Part shown: positions 9,517 to 18,392 of the stretch, piece after piece | How positions within the stretch are numbered: position 1 is the first letter of the stretch | How the letters are laid out: every line of letters starts with the position of its first letter | Assembly (NCBI GenBank): GCA_012972825.1 | Contig: JABDHL010000047.1 | Location: forward strand, 37,504-101,503 | DNA: 64,000 nt | Reading direction: 5' to 3' | Source of the DNA: Chlorobiaceae bacterium | Lineage (GTDB): Bacteria; Bacteroidota; Chlorobiia; Chlorobiales; Chlorobiaceae | The notes under the pieces: generated by a model | What the model was told of the DNA's origin: nothing | Seen by the model: the letters and a program-made list of their open reading frames with translations, nothing else | The model's database searches: none | Program-made: the position numbers and the translations under genes

Positions 9517-11520
9517 ATGGCTACAGACGAAACAACATCCAACACACAGCCCACCGAAACCTCGTCTTCTGCAAACGGTTCGATAAGCTCTGTTATGTCT
9601 GAAAAACGGAAATTTCCGCCCCCTGCAGAGTTTGCAAAAAGTGCCCATATCTCCTCAATGGAAGAATATGAGAAGCTGTATGCTTCTGCTGCCACATATC
9701 CGGAAGCCTATTGGGGTGGAATTGCCGAACAGTTTCACTGGTTTAAAAAGTTTGATACCGTGCTGGAATGGAACAGCCCTTATGCGAAGTGGTTTAATGG
9801 CGGAAAAACAAATATCTGCTACAATGCCCTTGATATCCATGTTAAAAGCTGGAGAAAAAACAAGGCTGCTATTATCTGGGAAGGTGAAGAGGGGAACGAG
9901 CGGGTTCTGACGTACGGTGAACTTCACCGTCAGGTCAGCAAATTTGCAAACGTCCTTAAAATCGCCGGCATAAAACCAGGTGACAGGGTTGCGCTCTATA
10001 TGGGCATGGTTCCTGAACTGGTCATCGCTGTACTTGCCTGTGCACGTGTCGGAGCTGTTCACAATGTTATTTTTGCCGGATTCTCTGCTCATGCAATCAC
10101 CGAGCGTGTCAATGATTCAAGAGCAAAGATGGTTATCTGTGCAGACGGCTCAAGACGCCGCGGCAGTTCCATCAACCTTAAGAATATTGTTGATGAGGCA
10201 ATTGTCAATACTCCATCCATCAGAAGTGTCATTGTCCTGAAAGTAACCAATGAAGAGGTTCACATGCATAACGGCATGGACCATTGGTGGCATGATCTGA
10301 TGGGTCTGGCCGTTGATGAATGTGAGTCGGTCGAAGTAGAATCAGAACATCCTCTTTTTGTGCTCTATACCAGCGGTTCAACCGGAAAACCGAAAGGTAT
10401 CCTGCATACCACTGCCGGATACATGGTACACGCAGCAAGTTCGTTTAAATACGTTTTTGATATCAGGGACGAGGATATCTACTGGTGTACGGCAGATGTA
10501 GGCTGGATAACCGGACATAGTTATATGGTTTACGGCCCACTGCTTAACGGTGCAACACTTCTCATGTACGAAGGTGCCCCTAACTACCCTCAGTGGGACA
10601 GGTTCTGGGATATCATCAACCGACATAAGGTCACCATTCTCTATACAGCTCCTACAGCTATTCGTGCCTTCATACGTGCAGGAAACGAATGGGTCACAAA
10701 ACACAACCTCAGCTCGCTCCGTCTGCTTGGTACTGTAGGCGAACCAATCAACCCCGAGGCATGGATGTGGTATCACAAGGTTGTAGGGCAGGAAAGATGT
10801 CCAATCGTTGACACCTGGTGGCAGACAGAAACAGGCGGCATCATGGTATCTCCGCTTCCGGGAGCAACACCGACAAAACCAGGTACGGCTACACGGCCAC
10901 TCCCAGGTATCGCTGTCGATGTTGTTCATAAAGACGGGACACCATGCGAAGCCAATGAAGGCGGGTATCTGGTCATTAAACAACCATGGCCATCAATGCT
11001 CCGCACCATCTACGGCGACAACAAACGATATGAATCAACATACTGGTCTGAATTCCCCGGCATGTACTTTACGGGTGACGGTGCACGGAAAGATGAAGAC
11101 GGTTATATCTGGATCATGGGACGTGTTGATGATGTTGTCAACGTTTCAGGTCACCGTCTTGGCACCAGTGAGGTTGAAAGCGCTCTTGTTTCCTTTGAAG
11201 CCGTTGCAGAAGCCGCCGTTGTCAGCCGCCCCGATGAGCTTAAGGGCAATGCCCTTGTGGCCTTCGTGACGCTGAAGGATGAATATGTAGGCGATATGAA
11301 GATGCGTGAAGAACTGCGCAACCACGTTGCAAAAGAGATCGGACCTATTGCAAAACCTGATGAAATCAGGTGGGCAAAAGGCCTTCCGAAAACCCGCAGC
11401 GGAAAAATCATGCGCCGACTCCTTCGCGAACTTGCTACAAGCAATGAGGTCAAGGGAGATGTCACCACCCTTGAAGATTTCGGCGTTCTTGAAAACCTTC
11501 GTTCAAACGAAGAGGATTAA
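9517..11520 (+). CDS. acs: Acetyl-CoA synthetase (AMP-forming)
   Basis: This enzyme activates acetate with ATP and CoA through acetyl-AMP. In a green sulfur bacterium it would allow acetate co-assimilation next to the reductive TCA cycle; that role is inferred. The 667-residue protein has the phosphate-binding loop [11 protein letters not shown] (284-294), the [10 protein letters not shown] core, and the C-terminal lysine (K630 in RSGKIMRR) that is the reversible acetylation site in this family. The first ~26 residues are Ser/Thr-rich and not conserved, so a second start at Met27 ([10 protein letters not shown]) is possible. Upstream, 9320-9516 holds no other gene. Confidence 0.95.
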   Translation: MATDETTSNTQPTETSSSANGSISSVMSEKRKFPPPAEFAKSAHISSMEEYEKLYASAATYPEAYWGGIAEQFHWFKKFDTVLEWNSPYAKWFNGGKTNICYNALDIHVKSWRKNKAAIIWEGEEGNERVLTYGELHRQVSKFANVLKIAGIKPGDRVALYMGMVPELVIAVLACARVGAVHNVIFAGFSAHAITERVNDSRAKMVICADGSRRRGSSINLKNIVDEAIVNTPSIRSVIVLKVTNEEVHMHNGMDHWWHDLMGLAVDECESVEVESEHPLFVLYTSGSTGKPKGILHTTAGYMVHAASSFKYVFDIRDEDIYWCTADVGWITGHSYMVYGPLLNGATLLMYEGAPNYPQWDRFWDIINRHKVTILYTAPTAIRAFIRAGNEWVTKHNLSSLRLLGTVGEPINPEAWMWYHKVVGQERCPIVDTWWQTETGGIMVSPLPGATPTKPGTATRPLPGIAVDVVHKDGTPCEANEGGYLVIKQPWPSMLRTIYGDNKRYESTYWSEFPGMYFTGDGARKDEDGYIWIMGRVDDVVNVSGHRLGTSEVESALVSFEAVAEAAVVSRPDELKGNALVAFVTLKDEYVGDMKMREELRNHVAKEIGPIAKPDEIRWAKGLPKTRSGKIMRRLLRELATSNEVKGDVTTLEDFGVLENLRSNEED

Positions 11521-11550
11521 GCCCAGCTTACATCCTGAAGAAACAATTCA

Positions 11551-11590
11551 AAACAGGAAGCGCAGCTGAGGCTGCGCTTCCTGTTTATTT
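11551..11590 (+). terminator. Intrinsic terminator after acs
   Basis: A perfect 16-bp inverted repeat pairs 11551-11566 with 11571-11586 around a TGAG loop. It ends in a short T tract on the plus strand. On the minus strand the stem is also followed by T residues, so it may work in both directions. Confidence 0.88.
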
Positions 11591-11605
11591 TCTGTTTATG
11601 AGGGG

Positions 11606-11755
11606 CTATGATGTTGTAATGTGAAGCAGATTGAAAACTGACCCGGCCATTATTACGCGGAGCAACGTAAAATTATAGTAATCACATAGAATGGGACAGT
11701 CATTATAGATTGTAAAACCAAACTGTATGCGACTTTGGTTGCCTGTCTGTGTCAT
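11606..11755 (-). CDS. Possible 49-residue ORF with a strong ribosome-binding site (or IS remnant)
   Basis: An ATG at 11755 is preceded on the minus strand by AAAGGAGATATAAGAC, one of the best Shine-Dalgarno matches in this window. The ORF encodes MTQTGNQSRIQFGF... and stops at 11606. No family is recognised. It lies in an otherwise empty 520-nt gap. The sequence GTGGACAGGGTGAGAAG a little further upstream resembles the leader regions of insertion-sequence transposases, so this may be a decayed transposase start. No downstream transposase frame exists. Confidence 0.22.
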   Translation of the reverse strand: MTQTGNQSRIQFGFTIYNDCPILCDYYNFTLLRVIMAGSVFNLLHITTS

Positions 11756-12041
11756 GTCTTATATCTCCTTTTGTTGGAAGATATGACTTCTCACCCTGTC
11801 CACGAAAATATAGCAAGTTCATGACAACCATGCATCAAAATCTGACGATCGGATAAAAGTATTCATGTACCCGTATTGTATTCTATTCGGATACTTCTTT
11901 GCAAGTTTTTTGTTTTCGATTTTATTCCCCGTGTCCCCTGACCTAAAACTCTTGCACACAGAGCAGAAAAGGCTCCGGAAGATTGAGGTGTGTCCCCAAC
12001 CTCCCGGAGCCTTTGGCATGAGTTACAAAAGCTTCTCCTTA
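11756..12041. other. Intergenic stretch between the acs terminator and tspO, without a convincing gene
   Basis: Together with the weak ORF at 11606-11755 this forms a gap of more than 450 nt. Apart from the hairpin at 11968-12014, no gene, RNA or repeat is supported here. The short frames on both strands have no ribosome-binding site and no family character. Confidence 0.6.
11968..12014 (-). terminator. Hairpin downstream of tspO, probable terminator
   Basis: An 11-bp perfect stem pairs 11968-11978 with 12004-12014. It encloses an inner 5-bp stem (11985-11989 with 11999-12003). Reading the minus strand it starts 27 nt after the tspO stop and is followed by TTTT, so it most likely terminates tspO. 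Confidence 0.6.
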
Positions 12042-12530
12042 TCAGAGCAGACCTCTATTAAGCTGCCAGATCGTAAAATTAAGAAACGAGGCAAAGCTTA
12101 CCCATAGAAGGTATGGAATCAGCAGATATCCCGCAGTCGGGGAAACAGCTTTGAACTTCACTATTGTCAGCACAATCGCCAGCCAGAGCAGAACAATCAC
12201 AACGAGAGCTTTCGAAGGGGAATGAAGCCCGAAAAATGCGGCTGACCAGCTGAAATTAAGCAGCAGCTGTACGCCGAATGCTGTAAGAGCACCCTTGACG
12301 TCTGTTTTTTCAGACCACTTCTCTACCACAAGATAGAGTGCTATCCCCATAAGCAGGAATAAAAGAGACCACGCGGGTGGAAAGAGCCAGTCAGGTGGGT
12401 TCCATGATGGCTTTTTGAGTATTGAATAGTACCACTCCGAACCGGGCACTGGCGTAAAGGTGCTGCCTGCAAAAGCAAATACAAAACATACTCCGATGCA
12501 GATGACCAGTTTTGGAATATTGAGTTTCAT
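12042..12530 (-). CDS. tspO: TspO/MBR-family tryptophan-rich sensory membrane protein
   Basis: This is a five-helix membrane protein of the translocator/peripheral benzodiazepine receptor family, which binds porphyrins and related tetrapyrroles. Family signatures are WYYSILKKPSWNPP near the first loop, the WPA-like FPPAWSLLFLLMG, LNFSWSAAFFG, and the C-terminal PYLLWVSFASFLNFTIWQLN. The chosen start is the ATG at 12530 (MKLNIPK, 162 aa), because it leads directly into the first helix. An in-frame ATG at 12554 adds 8 residues. In purple bacteria TspO modulates photopigment gene expression. A similar tetrapyrrole-linked role would suit a phototroph but is inference. It is divergent from the inositol-phosphatase-family gene. 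Confidence 0.9.
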   Translation of the reverse strand: MKLNIPKLVICIGVCFVFAFAGSTFTPVPGSEWYYSILKKPSWNPPDWLFPPAWSLLFLLMGIALYLVVEKWSEKTDVKGALTAFGVQLLLNFSWSAAFFGLHSPSKALVVIVLLWLAIVLTIVKFKAVSPTAGYLLIPYLLWVSFASFLNFTIWQLNRGLL

Positions 12531-12720
12531 TGTTGCCGGGGTTAAAATAATCAATCACTTCTATCACTATGCATAAGAAACAGATAGTAAGGATGGATAA
12601 TTCCCCTCACCACCTCTATAATTCAAAACCCCAGGCTTGTGCTTTACCGAAATATCCATTGGAATAAAAGAATGGAGTGAAATGTTATATTGATCGCGAT
12701 TATAACCCTTACGGACACAT

Positions 12721-13533
12721 ATGGAAAAAAGAAGCAATGAACTGCAGTGTGCCATCAGGGCTGCACAGACTGCAGGAGCTATCACTCTTGATAAATTTGG
12801 AGAACTCTCTCAAAATGAAATCAAGGGAAAAGATTATAAAGATTTTGTCACTGAGGTTGACAAGGCCTGTGAAGCGGTAATCAGCTCAATTATCACAGAA
12901 AGTTTTCCTGATGACAGCATGCTGTGTGAAGAAGGTACCGTCATTAAAGGCGCTTCGGGTAGAACATGGATTGTCGATCCTCTTGACGGCACCCTTAACT
13001 TTATTCACTCCTTTCCTGTTTTTTCAATAAGTATTGCTCTGAAGGACTGGAATAATGAACTGATAACCGCTGTTGTTTTTCAGCCTGTTCTTCAGGAGCT
13101 CTTTACTGCTGAAAAAGGGCGCGGAGCATACTTGAACGGCAAAAAAATCTCGATTTCAAACCGCTCTGAGAAAGAGAGTTTTCTCATTGCAACGGGAATT
13201 CCGTTCACGGAGTACCACTATATTGATTCATATTTCGGGATGCTGAGAGAGATTATTCACGACACTGCAGGCATTCGACGTGCCGGTTCAGCAGCCATAG
13301 ATCTTGCTTATACGGCCTGCGGGCGCTTTGACGGATTCTGGGAATACAAGCTTTTCCCATGGGATTTTGCTGCCGGCGTGCTGCTTGTACGTGAGGCTGG
13401 AGGAACGGTCACCAACTTTACCGGAGAGCAGGATGTTTTTCAAAAACAGAGTATTATTGCCGGCAACAGCATTTCCCATCCTCTTCTTCTTGAAAAAGCC
13501 CTGAAACACTTTTCCAGTAAGAGTTTGTCATAA
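12721..13533 (+). CDS. Inositol monophosphatase family protein (SuhB/CysQ-like)
   Basis: This is a Mg2+/Li+-sensitive sugar-phosphatase-fold enzyme of 270 residues. Metal-binding motifs are all present: E70-E71 in CEEG, WIVDPLDGT (83-91), and the C-terminal PWDFAAG with D215. The family hydrolyses inositol-1-phosphate, 3'-phosphoadenosine-5'-phosphate or fructose-1,6-bisphosphate. The motifs do not decide among these. A role in PAP removal would pair with the APS kinase at 53.9 kb, but the genes are far apart. It lies upstream of lpxC-fabZ with a 141-nt gap. Confidence 0.9.
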   Translation: MEKRSNELQCAIRAAQTAGAITLDKFGELSQNEIKGKDYKDFVTEVDKACEAVISSIITESFPDDSMLCEEGTVIKGASGRTWIVDPLDGTLNFIHSFPVFSISIALKDWNNELITAVVFQPVLQELFTAEKGRGAYLNGKKISISNRSEKESFLIATGIPFTEYHYIDSYFGMLREIIHDTAGIRRAGSAAIDLAYTACGRFDGFWEYKLFPWDFAAGVLLVREAGGTVTNFTGEQDVFQKQSIIAGNSISHPLLLEKALKHFSSKSLS

Positions 13534-13674
13534 GGAGTTTGGGAAGGTAACGACAAAAAGCCTGATTTGAACAGGAAATCGATCTTTATTATCTTGAAGG
13601 TTAAAAGTTATTCATTATTACAACTTAAGTTCATTTCCTGCATGGCATTATGAGGCAGGAGCAACGATTACATT

Positions 13675-15078
13675 ATGCTCATTCATCAGCGCACACTTCA
13701 AAAAGAAGTTACCCTCTCGGGTACAGGACTGCACACCGGTAAAGAGTGCATGATTACCTTTAAACCTGCCCCGGTCAACTACGGCTACCGTTTTGTCCGG
13801 ACAGATATTGAAAACAGTCCTGAAATACCAGCACTGATTGATAACGTGATTGATGTTCTGCGAGGGACCACTATCGGTCTCAACGATGTGAAAGTTCATA
13901 CCACCGAACACGTTCTTGGCGCTCTTTACGGACTTCAGATTGATAACTGCCTGATTGAACTGAGCGGACCGGAACCGCCGGTTATGGATGGAAGCTCACA
14001 CCCTTTTGCAATAGTACTGCTCGAAGCCGGATTCCAGGAACAGGAAGAACCCAAAAATTACCTGGTCATTGATGAAACAATTGAATACCATGACGTTGAA
14101 AACAGTGTCGATATTGTTGCATTGCCGCTGGATGACTTTAGAATGACGGTCATGGTGGACTATAAAAATCCAGCGCTCGGCTCTCAGCACTCGGGTCTTT
14201 TTAATCTGGAGACAGAATTCATCAAGGATTTTTCCCCCGCAAGAACCTTCTGCTTTCTCAGTGAAGTGGAAGCACTTGCAAACCAGGGGATCATTAAGGG
14301 TGGCGATATAGACAATGCTATTGTCATTATAGACAAAACTATGCAAAAAGAGGAGCTTGACGCCCTTGGGAAAAAACTGGGTATAGAGAGCGAGCATCTT
14401 GTACTAGGCGAAAACGGTATTCTCAACAACCGGGAACTCCGTTTTAAAAACGAGCCCGCCCGCCATAAACTGCTTGACCTTCTCGGAGACATCGCACTTC
14501 TTGGCATGCCGATAAAGGCACAGGTGCTTGCTGCCCGCCCCGGTCATGCTTCGAATGTGGAATTTATCAAACAGTTGAAAAAATATACCGATCGCAACAA
14601 GCTGGCCAGACAGTACCAGCACGAGAAAAAAGCCGGCGTTATTTTCGACATCAATGCTATTCTAAACATTCTCCCGCACCGTTATCCTTTTCTTTTAATC
14701 GACAAGATCGTTGAATTCAAACTTGATGAAAAAATTGTATCGATTAAAAACGTGACCATGAACGAACCGTTCTTCCAGGGTCACTTTCCGGGTAATCCCA
14801 TCATGCCGGGTGTGCTGATCCTTGAGGCCATGGCTCAGACCGGAGGCATAATGATGCTGAACGGTAATGATAAGATAAAGGAGAGTGTTGTATACTTCAT
14901 GGGGATCGACAAGGCTCGCTTCCGTAAACCGGTACTTCCAGGGGACACCCTTGTCATTGAAGCAACCATGACCAACATGCGAAGAAGCGTTTGCCAGTTT
15001 GATGCAAAAGCTTATGTGAGGGGAGAACTTGTCTGCGAAGCTTCCCTTATGGCTAGTGTTGTGTCGAAAAACAAATAA
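13675..15078 (+). CDS. lpxC/fabZ: Bifunctional UDP-3-O-acyl-N-acetylglucosamine deacetylase / 3-hydroxyacyl-ACP dehydratase (LpxC-FabZ fusion)
   Basis: One 467-residue protein joins the committed lipid A deacetylase to the fatty-acid dehydratase that competes for the same 3-hydroxyacyl-ACP. LpxC occupies about 1-315. Its zinc ligands are visible as TTEH (H79), H264 and D268 in EPARHKLLD, plus catalytic H291 in GHASN. FabZ occupies about 322-467 with ILPHRYPF (332-339), catalytic H370 in GHFPGNP and E384 in LEAMAQ. Such fusions are typical of Bacteroidetes and Chlorobi. Both active sites look intact. A pair of hairpins follows the gene. Confidence 0.96.
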   Translation: MLIHQRTLQKEVTLSGTGLHTGKECMITFKPAPVNYGYRFVRTDIENSPEIPALIDNVIDVLRGTTIGLNDVKVHTTEHVLGALYGLQIDNCLIELSGPEPPVMDGSSHPFAIVLLEAGFQEQEEPKNYLVIDETIEYHDVENSVDIVALPLDDFRMTVMVDYKNPALGSQHSGLFNLETEFIKDFSPARTFCFLSEVEALANQGIIKGGDIDNAIVIIDKTMQKEELDALGKKLGIESEHLVLGENGILNNRELRFKNEPARHKLLDLLGDIALLGMPIKAQVLAARPGHASNVEFIKQLKKYTDRNKLARQYQHEKKAGVIFDINAILNILPHRYPFLLIDKIVEFKLDEKIVSIKNVTMNEPFFQGHFPGNPIMPGVLILEAMAQTGGIMMLNGNDKIKESVVYFMGIDKARFRKPVLPGDTLVIEATMTNMRRSVCQFDAKAYVRGELVCEASLMASVVSKNK

Positions 15079-15096
15079 AAGTCTTTTTCAGAAGCA

Positions 15097-15126
15097 GAAC
15101 GCCCTGTACTCAGAAACAGGGCGGTT
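15097..15126 (+). terminator. Hairpin just after lpxC/fabZ
   Basis: A 7-bp core stem pairs 15101-15107 with 15116-15122, extended by GAAC/GTTC with one bulged base. There is no T run after it, so it may protect the mRNA end rather than terminate by itself. Confidence 0.4.
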
Positions 15127-15194
15127 CTCAACACCTGCCCACATTTCATCCACAAGTTGTCAACATTTCCACCTTCATAAGAATCAAGGTTGTT

Positions 15195-15226
15195 AACATT
15201 CCTAAGTTATAATTCAGGAATGTTTT
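15195..15226 (+). terminator. Second hairpin with T tract, terminator between lpxC/fabZ and pgsA
   Basis: A 9-bp perfect stem pairs 15195-15203 with 15216-15224 and is followed by TTTT. It sits between the convergent lpxC/fabZ and pgsA genes and is the better terminator candidate of the two. Confidence 0.6.
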
Positions 15227-15321
15227 AGCTCATCTATGCATTGATATTTATTTTTTTCGTATAAAGTTATCAATACTCGGAAGTCATGGATTGACCAACA
15301 ATACAACAGGTATGGCAAAAC

Positions 15322-15882
15322 TCAGACACGGTACTCAAGACCTTTATGAATTCTGTAAAACCTCACACAATAAAGAGAAAAGGAGTAGAGAAGCATAATG
15401 GACGAGAGGTATAAAAAGAATTCCTTGACAGGATAGCGCTGAAAAACGGGATGCGGCCAAACCATGGCAATAAACATCATGGAGACAAAACCAACCGCCC
15501 ATTTTCCCGGCCATAGAGAAGTTGTCACTACAGAATAGTGGATTCTGACGTACGCAGCACCAATAAAAATCAGTGCATCCCTGAGAACAGCAAAAAGCAC
15601 AAACCACAAAGGAAGCTGACCGATCCAGAAAAAATAAACCGCCACACTGGCAAGACAGAGTTTGTCGGCAAGCGGATCAAGAATTTTTCCCATTTCGGAA
15701 ACATCATTTGTCCATCGGGCAGCCTGACCGTCAAACCAGTCGGTCAAGAGAGCAACAACCATGATAACAATGGCCGTTTTGAGATGGCCGGTATGAAAAT
15801 AATAAAGAAACCAGGGGATCAATATTATTCTCAGAAAACTAAGCGAATTCGGCAGATTAAAGATACGACCTTCCATATTCAA
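15322..15882 (-). CDS. pgsA: CDP-diacylglycerol-glycerol-3-phosphate 3-phosphatidyltransferase (PgsA)
   Basis: This inner-membrane enzyme makes phosphatidylglycerol phosphate from CDP-diacylglycerol. The CDP-alcohol phosphotransferase signature D-G-x2-A-R-x8-G-x3-D-x3-D is exact (D51, G52, A55, R56, G65, D69, D73). Several hydrophobic helices fill the rest of the 186 residues. Two ATGs two codons apart are possible starts (15882 and 15876). The ATG-GAA-GGT-CGT-AT start overlaps the left attachment repeat of the mobile element (15863-15875). The upstream leader is therefore element DNA, and the displaced original 5' end (GTG-GAA-GGT) survives at 24657-24670. Confidence 0.92.
   Translation of the reverse strand: MNMEGRIFNLPNSLSFLRIILIPWFLYYFHTGHLKTAIVIMVVALLTDWFDGQAARWTNDVSEMGKILDPLADKLCLASVAVYFFWIGQLPLWFVLFAVLRDALIFIGAAYVRIHYSVVTTSLWPGKWAVGFVSMMFIAMVWPHPVFQRYPVKEFFLYLSSIMLLYSFSLYCVRFYRIHKGLEYRV
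15863..15875. repeat. Left attachment core (attL candidate)
   Basis: The 13-bp ATACGACCTTCCA matches 24657-24669 exactly. On the minus strand it reads TGGAAGGTCGTAT, i.e. codons 2-5 of pgsA plus the TG of the start codon. The base before it, supplied by the element, completes an ATG. Confidence 0.75.
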
Positions 15883-15954
15883 TTTTTTACAAAAACACTG
15901 TATCTCTTCACTTTAATACAACATAGAGAGAATAAAAAGTATCGAAAACGGCCA

Positions 15955-15978
15955 AAACTTTACAAAAACTTTACAAAT
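15955..15978 (+). repeat. Left arm-type repeat (tandem AACTTTACA)
   Basis: Two AACTTTACA units sit 11 bp apart. The 24-nt block matches 24485-24508 at 22 of 24 positions and has the same orientation. It lies 79 bp inside the left core. Position and periodicity suggest integrase arm binding sites. Confidence 0.55.
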
Positions 15979-16325
15979 GCGTCAATAATCCCGCTTTGTG
16001 AACCCTCTTTACTTTATAAGGCATATTCTGGAAAGTTGTTGAAAGATAAGAAATAGAGATAACAGTTGTTTAAAAACACAATATATTTTGCTCTTCAAAA
16101 ACATAGCATTACATAGCATCATAGCATCGAAAAGTTAAGAAAAATTGCCTGTTTTTTTGGTGTCAGGAAAAAGGTTTGCTGCCAGTTGGAACGGAATCAT
16201 CGCCAACTGGATTGTTACCGGTTACGCTGTAAAGTGGTTGACTGCGAATGGGGAAGCAAAAACCCCTGTGGAGCCCCCAAGCTTTTACTTGTATTTTGAT
16301 TTCGTCAACTAAAGAGAGTGGTTTC
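15979..16325. other. Non-coding left end of the mobile element
   Basis: No gene is seen. The stretch is AT-rich up to about 16,150. It then holds an 8-bp stem CCAGTTGG/CCAACTGG (about 16,179-16,207) and a 16-nt block (16258-16273) that recurs with one mismatch at 16982-16997, after the next gene. It is probably the promoter and leader of the gene at 16326. Confidence 0.5.
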
Positions 16326-16982
16326 ATGGAACTTCTTTTTATCCTGTTTTTTCTTGCCATCCTATGGTTTTTCTTCAACAAGAAAACTCCCACAAAAAAA
16401 GCAGAAAAGAACCCCTCTAACAATAATTCAGCTCCACTGCCGAAAATAATTATTGATTATGGAAAACGAAAGCCCGGACAAAGAAAACAAGGGCCACCTG
16501 TTGATACGTTTGAAGCAGAAAAAGAGAGACTTCGCCAAAAATTCGAAACAGAACCATCAGACGGTGATGTTAAATGGTCTCTTTTGAATAAATCTATAGC
16601 AATGCATGTAAAAGAGCAGCAATGGGGGCTTTATCGTAACGACTTATTCGATATGGCTGAGATTTTAAGAAAAGAGTCAAAAGGATTAAGGGCTTTAGAC
16701 AAGTATTTTGAGGTTTGTTATTTAGACCTTAACGGGCCAAACAATATAGGAATATCTGATCCTGATATTCTTGCAGAGTTTCCGCCCTTCAGCCCTGACA
16801 ACATATTTCTTGCCCCATTCGTTACTGACCGTATTAAGCGATTGACGAAAGAACTTTCCCTTGATTTTGATAAAGCTAAATCAAGATTTATTAAAGTTGC
16901 TTCAGGGATGGAAAAACGGCTCAAGCTTCCCGTTAATTCAGATATAGCATGGGAGCAACTAAGAGCTGAGCTTCAGAAATGA
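16326..16982 (+). CDS. Unrecognised protein with N-terminal membrane anchor (element cargo)
   Basis: The product has 218 residues. The ATG at 16326 follows AAAGAGAG at a suitable distance and starts directly with a single hydrophobic helix (MELLFILFFLAILWFFF, ~1-17). A basic, Lys/Pro-rich linker (~18-60) and a predominantly helical, charged cytoplasmic domain follow. An internal segment KALDKYFEVCYLDLNG-like region (~120-140) suggests a TPR-like helical repeat, but no family is recognised. It is the only plus-strand gene in the element and is convergent with the PDZ-protein gene, with a shared hairpin between them. Likely cargo rather than replication machinery; function unknown. Confidence 0.65.
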   Translation: MELLFILFFLAILWFFFNKKTPTKKAEKNPSNNNSAPLPKIIIDYGKRKPGQRKQGPPVDTFEAEKERLRQKFETEPSDGDVKWSLLNKSIAMHVKEQQWGLYRNDLFDMAEILRKESKGLRALDKYFEVCYLDLNGPNNIGISDPDILAEFPPFSPDNIFLAPFVTDRIKRLTKELSLDFDKAKSRFIKVASGMEKRLKLPVNSDIAWEQLRAELQK

Positions 16983-17005
16983 AAAACCCCGGTGGAGTGC
17001 CGGGG
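16982..17005 (-). terminator. Intrinsic terminator for the PDZ-protein gene
   Basis: The stem CCCCGG/CCGGGG (16987-16992 with 17000-17005) has a 7-nt loop. On the minus strand it is followed by TTTTT, about 28 nt after the PDZ-gene stop. The plus-strand side has no T run. Confidence 0.7.
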
Positions 17006-17033
17006 CTGGATATTCTGATTAAATATTGAAAGT

Positions 17034-18299
17034 TCAGAATTGTATCGGGATTTTCATTTCATGACTTCCGCGCCATATAGTTAATATAATTTTATCACCG
17101 TTTTGCACGTTTGACAAGGCATCACCAAGCCCTGTTGTTATTCCCTGCACTTCTTTGTCATCAACATACAATACAATATCGTCAGGTCTCAACCCTTGCT
17201 TGTATCCAACCCCGCTATATGGAAGCGTAACAATGACAACCCCTTTTGTGGCACCAAGAGCATCAATACTTGACAGGAGTTTAGCGACCTCTGGTTTTGC
17301 TCGAAAACTATTTGATTTCGCTGCAATGCTTGAGGAAATGACAGACGTCGGGAGGTAGTTTACATCTAATTTTGGCTTTTCTGTATTTGATTTATCAGAG
17401 GGGGTAACTTTGTTATTTTCTGGAATCGCTGAGACTGGGAGATTAAGATCAAACTCAGTGTATTTCTGGTTGTTTTCATGATTAATTATTTCAACCTTGT
17501 TCAGTCTTGCAGTAAACATAGTAAATAGCCAACTCATCTCGGAAGGGCTTGTAACTGTAGGGGAAAAATGATTAAACCATTTGAGGACATATTTTTTTTG
17601 GTTTTTATACAACTCCGTTGTTATATGAAGCCTACATACTCCTTTTGATAAGATTTTTTTTGCTCCTTCAGGAGAAACCTGAATCTGAACCATCCTCAAT
17701 TGACTGTTCTTGCTTACATCCAATCTCCTGACTGGCTGCTCCATCTTTCTCGACCCTGGCTTAGCGAAAGCTGTAACTGAAGGAGAGGCTCTATCGTCAA
17801 AACGCAAATCTGGATTTGTGCAAATCAGAATCACTTGCTCTTCATTATGTTTTTTAACCACCTTTTTGACGCCAAATGCGTTACTGCCAACATAAGCGCC
17901 TCCTTCTGACATTTGATCATAAATTATAAACTTTGCAGCAAGGGGTGAGTCCTTAAGATTATCATCATCACTATGCGGAAACCCAAACGAATACTGATCT
18001 GCGCCAACGAGTCCAAGGGTTAAAATCTCCTTATCCGAATCGTACGAAAACTCAACAGCCCTCCCTAATGGGATATCAAGTATAAAGTCTTTACCGGCAT
18101 ACCCGGATTTTGCGATGCGCTCTAAATAGGCATCGGTTGTTTCAAAATCACTTTTAGCCATTGTCATTGCTGCAAATTTATTCACAAACAATAAAATATC
18201 TTTATCGGGCACCTTGTCCTTACACTCCGCCGATGTGGCGGCATTTGCTGATAGGCTAAAAAGGAACAGTACCGCCATAACCAATTTCATAAACTTCAT
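17034..18299 (-). CDS. Secreted protein with C-terminal PDZ domain (element cargo)
   Basis: The product has 421 residues. A signal peptide is clear (MKFMKLVMAVLFLFSLSANA, cleavage near residue 20-21), so it is exported to the periplasm. Residues ~25-290 form a domain of unknown type with mixed beta character. A Ser/Lys-rich linker follows. The last ~85 residues form a PDZ domain (GVVIVTLPYSGVGYKQGLRPDDIVLYVDDKEV) that ends with the chain. No protease catalytic triad is visible, so it is not DegP-like. PDZ domains bind C-terminal or exposed peptide segments; the partner is unknown. An exported peptide-binding protein is unusual cargo for a satellite-sized element. Confidence 0.75.
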   Translation of the reverse strand: MKFMKLVMAVLFLFSLSANAATSAECKDKVPDKDILLFVNKFAAMTMAKSDFETTDAYLERIAKSGYAGKDFILDIPLGRAVEFSYDSDKEILTLGLVGADQYSFGFPHSDDDNLKDSPLAAKFIIYDQMSEGGAYVGSNAFGVKKVVKKHNEEQVILICTNPDLRFDDRASPSVTAFAKPGSRKMEQPVRRLDVSKNSQLRMVQIQVSPEGAKKILSKGVCRLHITTELYKNQKKYVLKWFNHFSPTVTSPSEMSWLFTMFTARLNKVEIINHENNQKYTEFDLNLPVSAIPENNKVTPSDKSNTEKPKLDVNYLPTSVISSSIAAKSNSFRAKPEVAKLLSSIDALGATKGVVIVTLPYSGVGYKQGLRPDDIVLYVDDKEVQGITTGLGDALSNVQNGDKIILTIWRGSHEMKIPIQF

Positions 18300-18392
18300 A
18301 CTGCTTCCGTTTAAATTGATAAGCCACTATCATTATACTGCAAATTGCGGCTTTTTAACACAAATTCACCACTACCCTTTTATTAAAACGTA

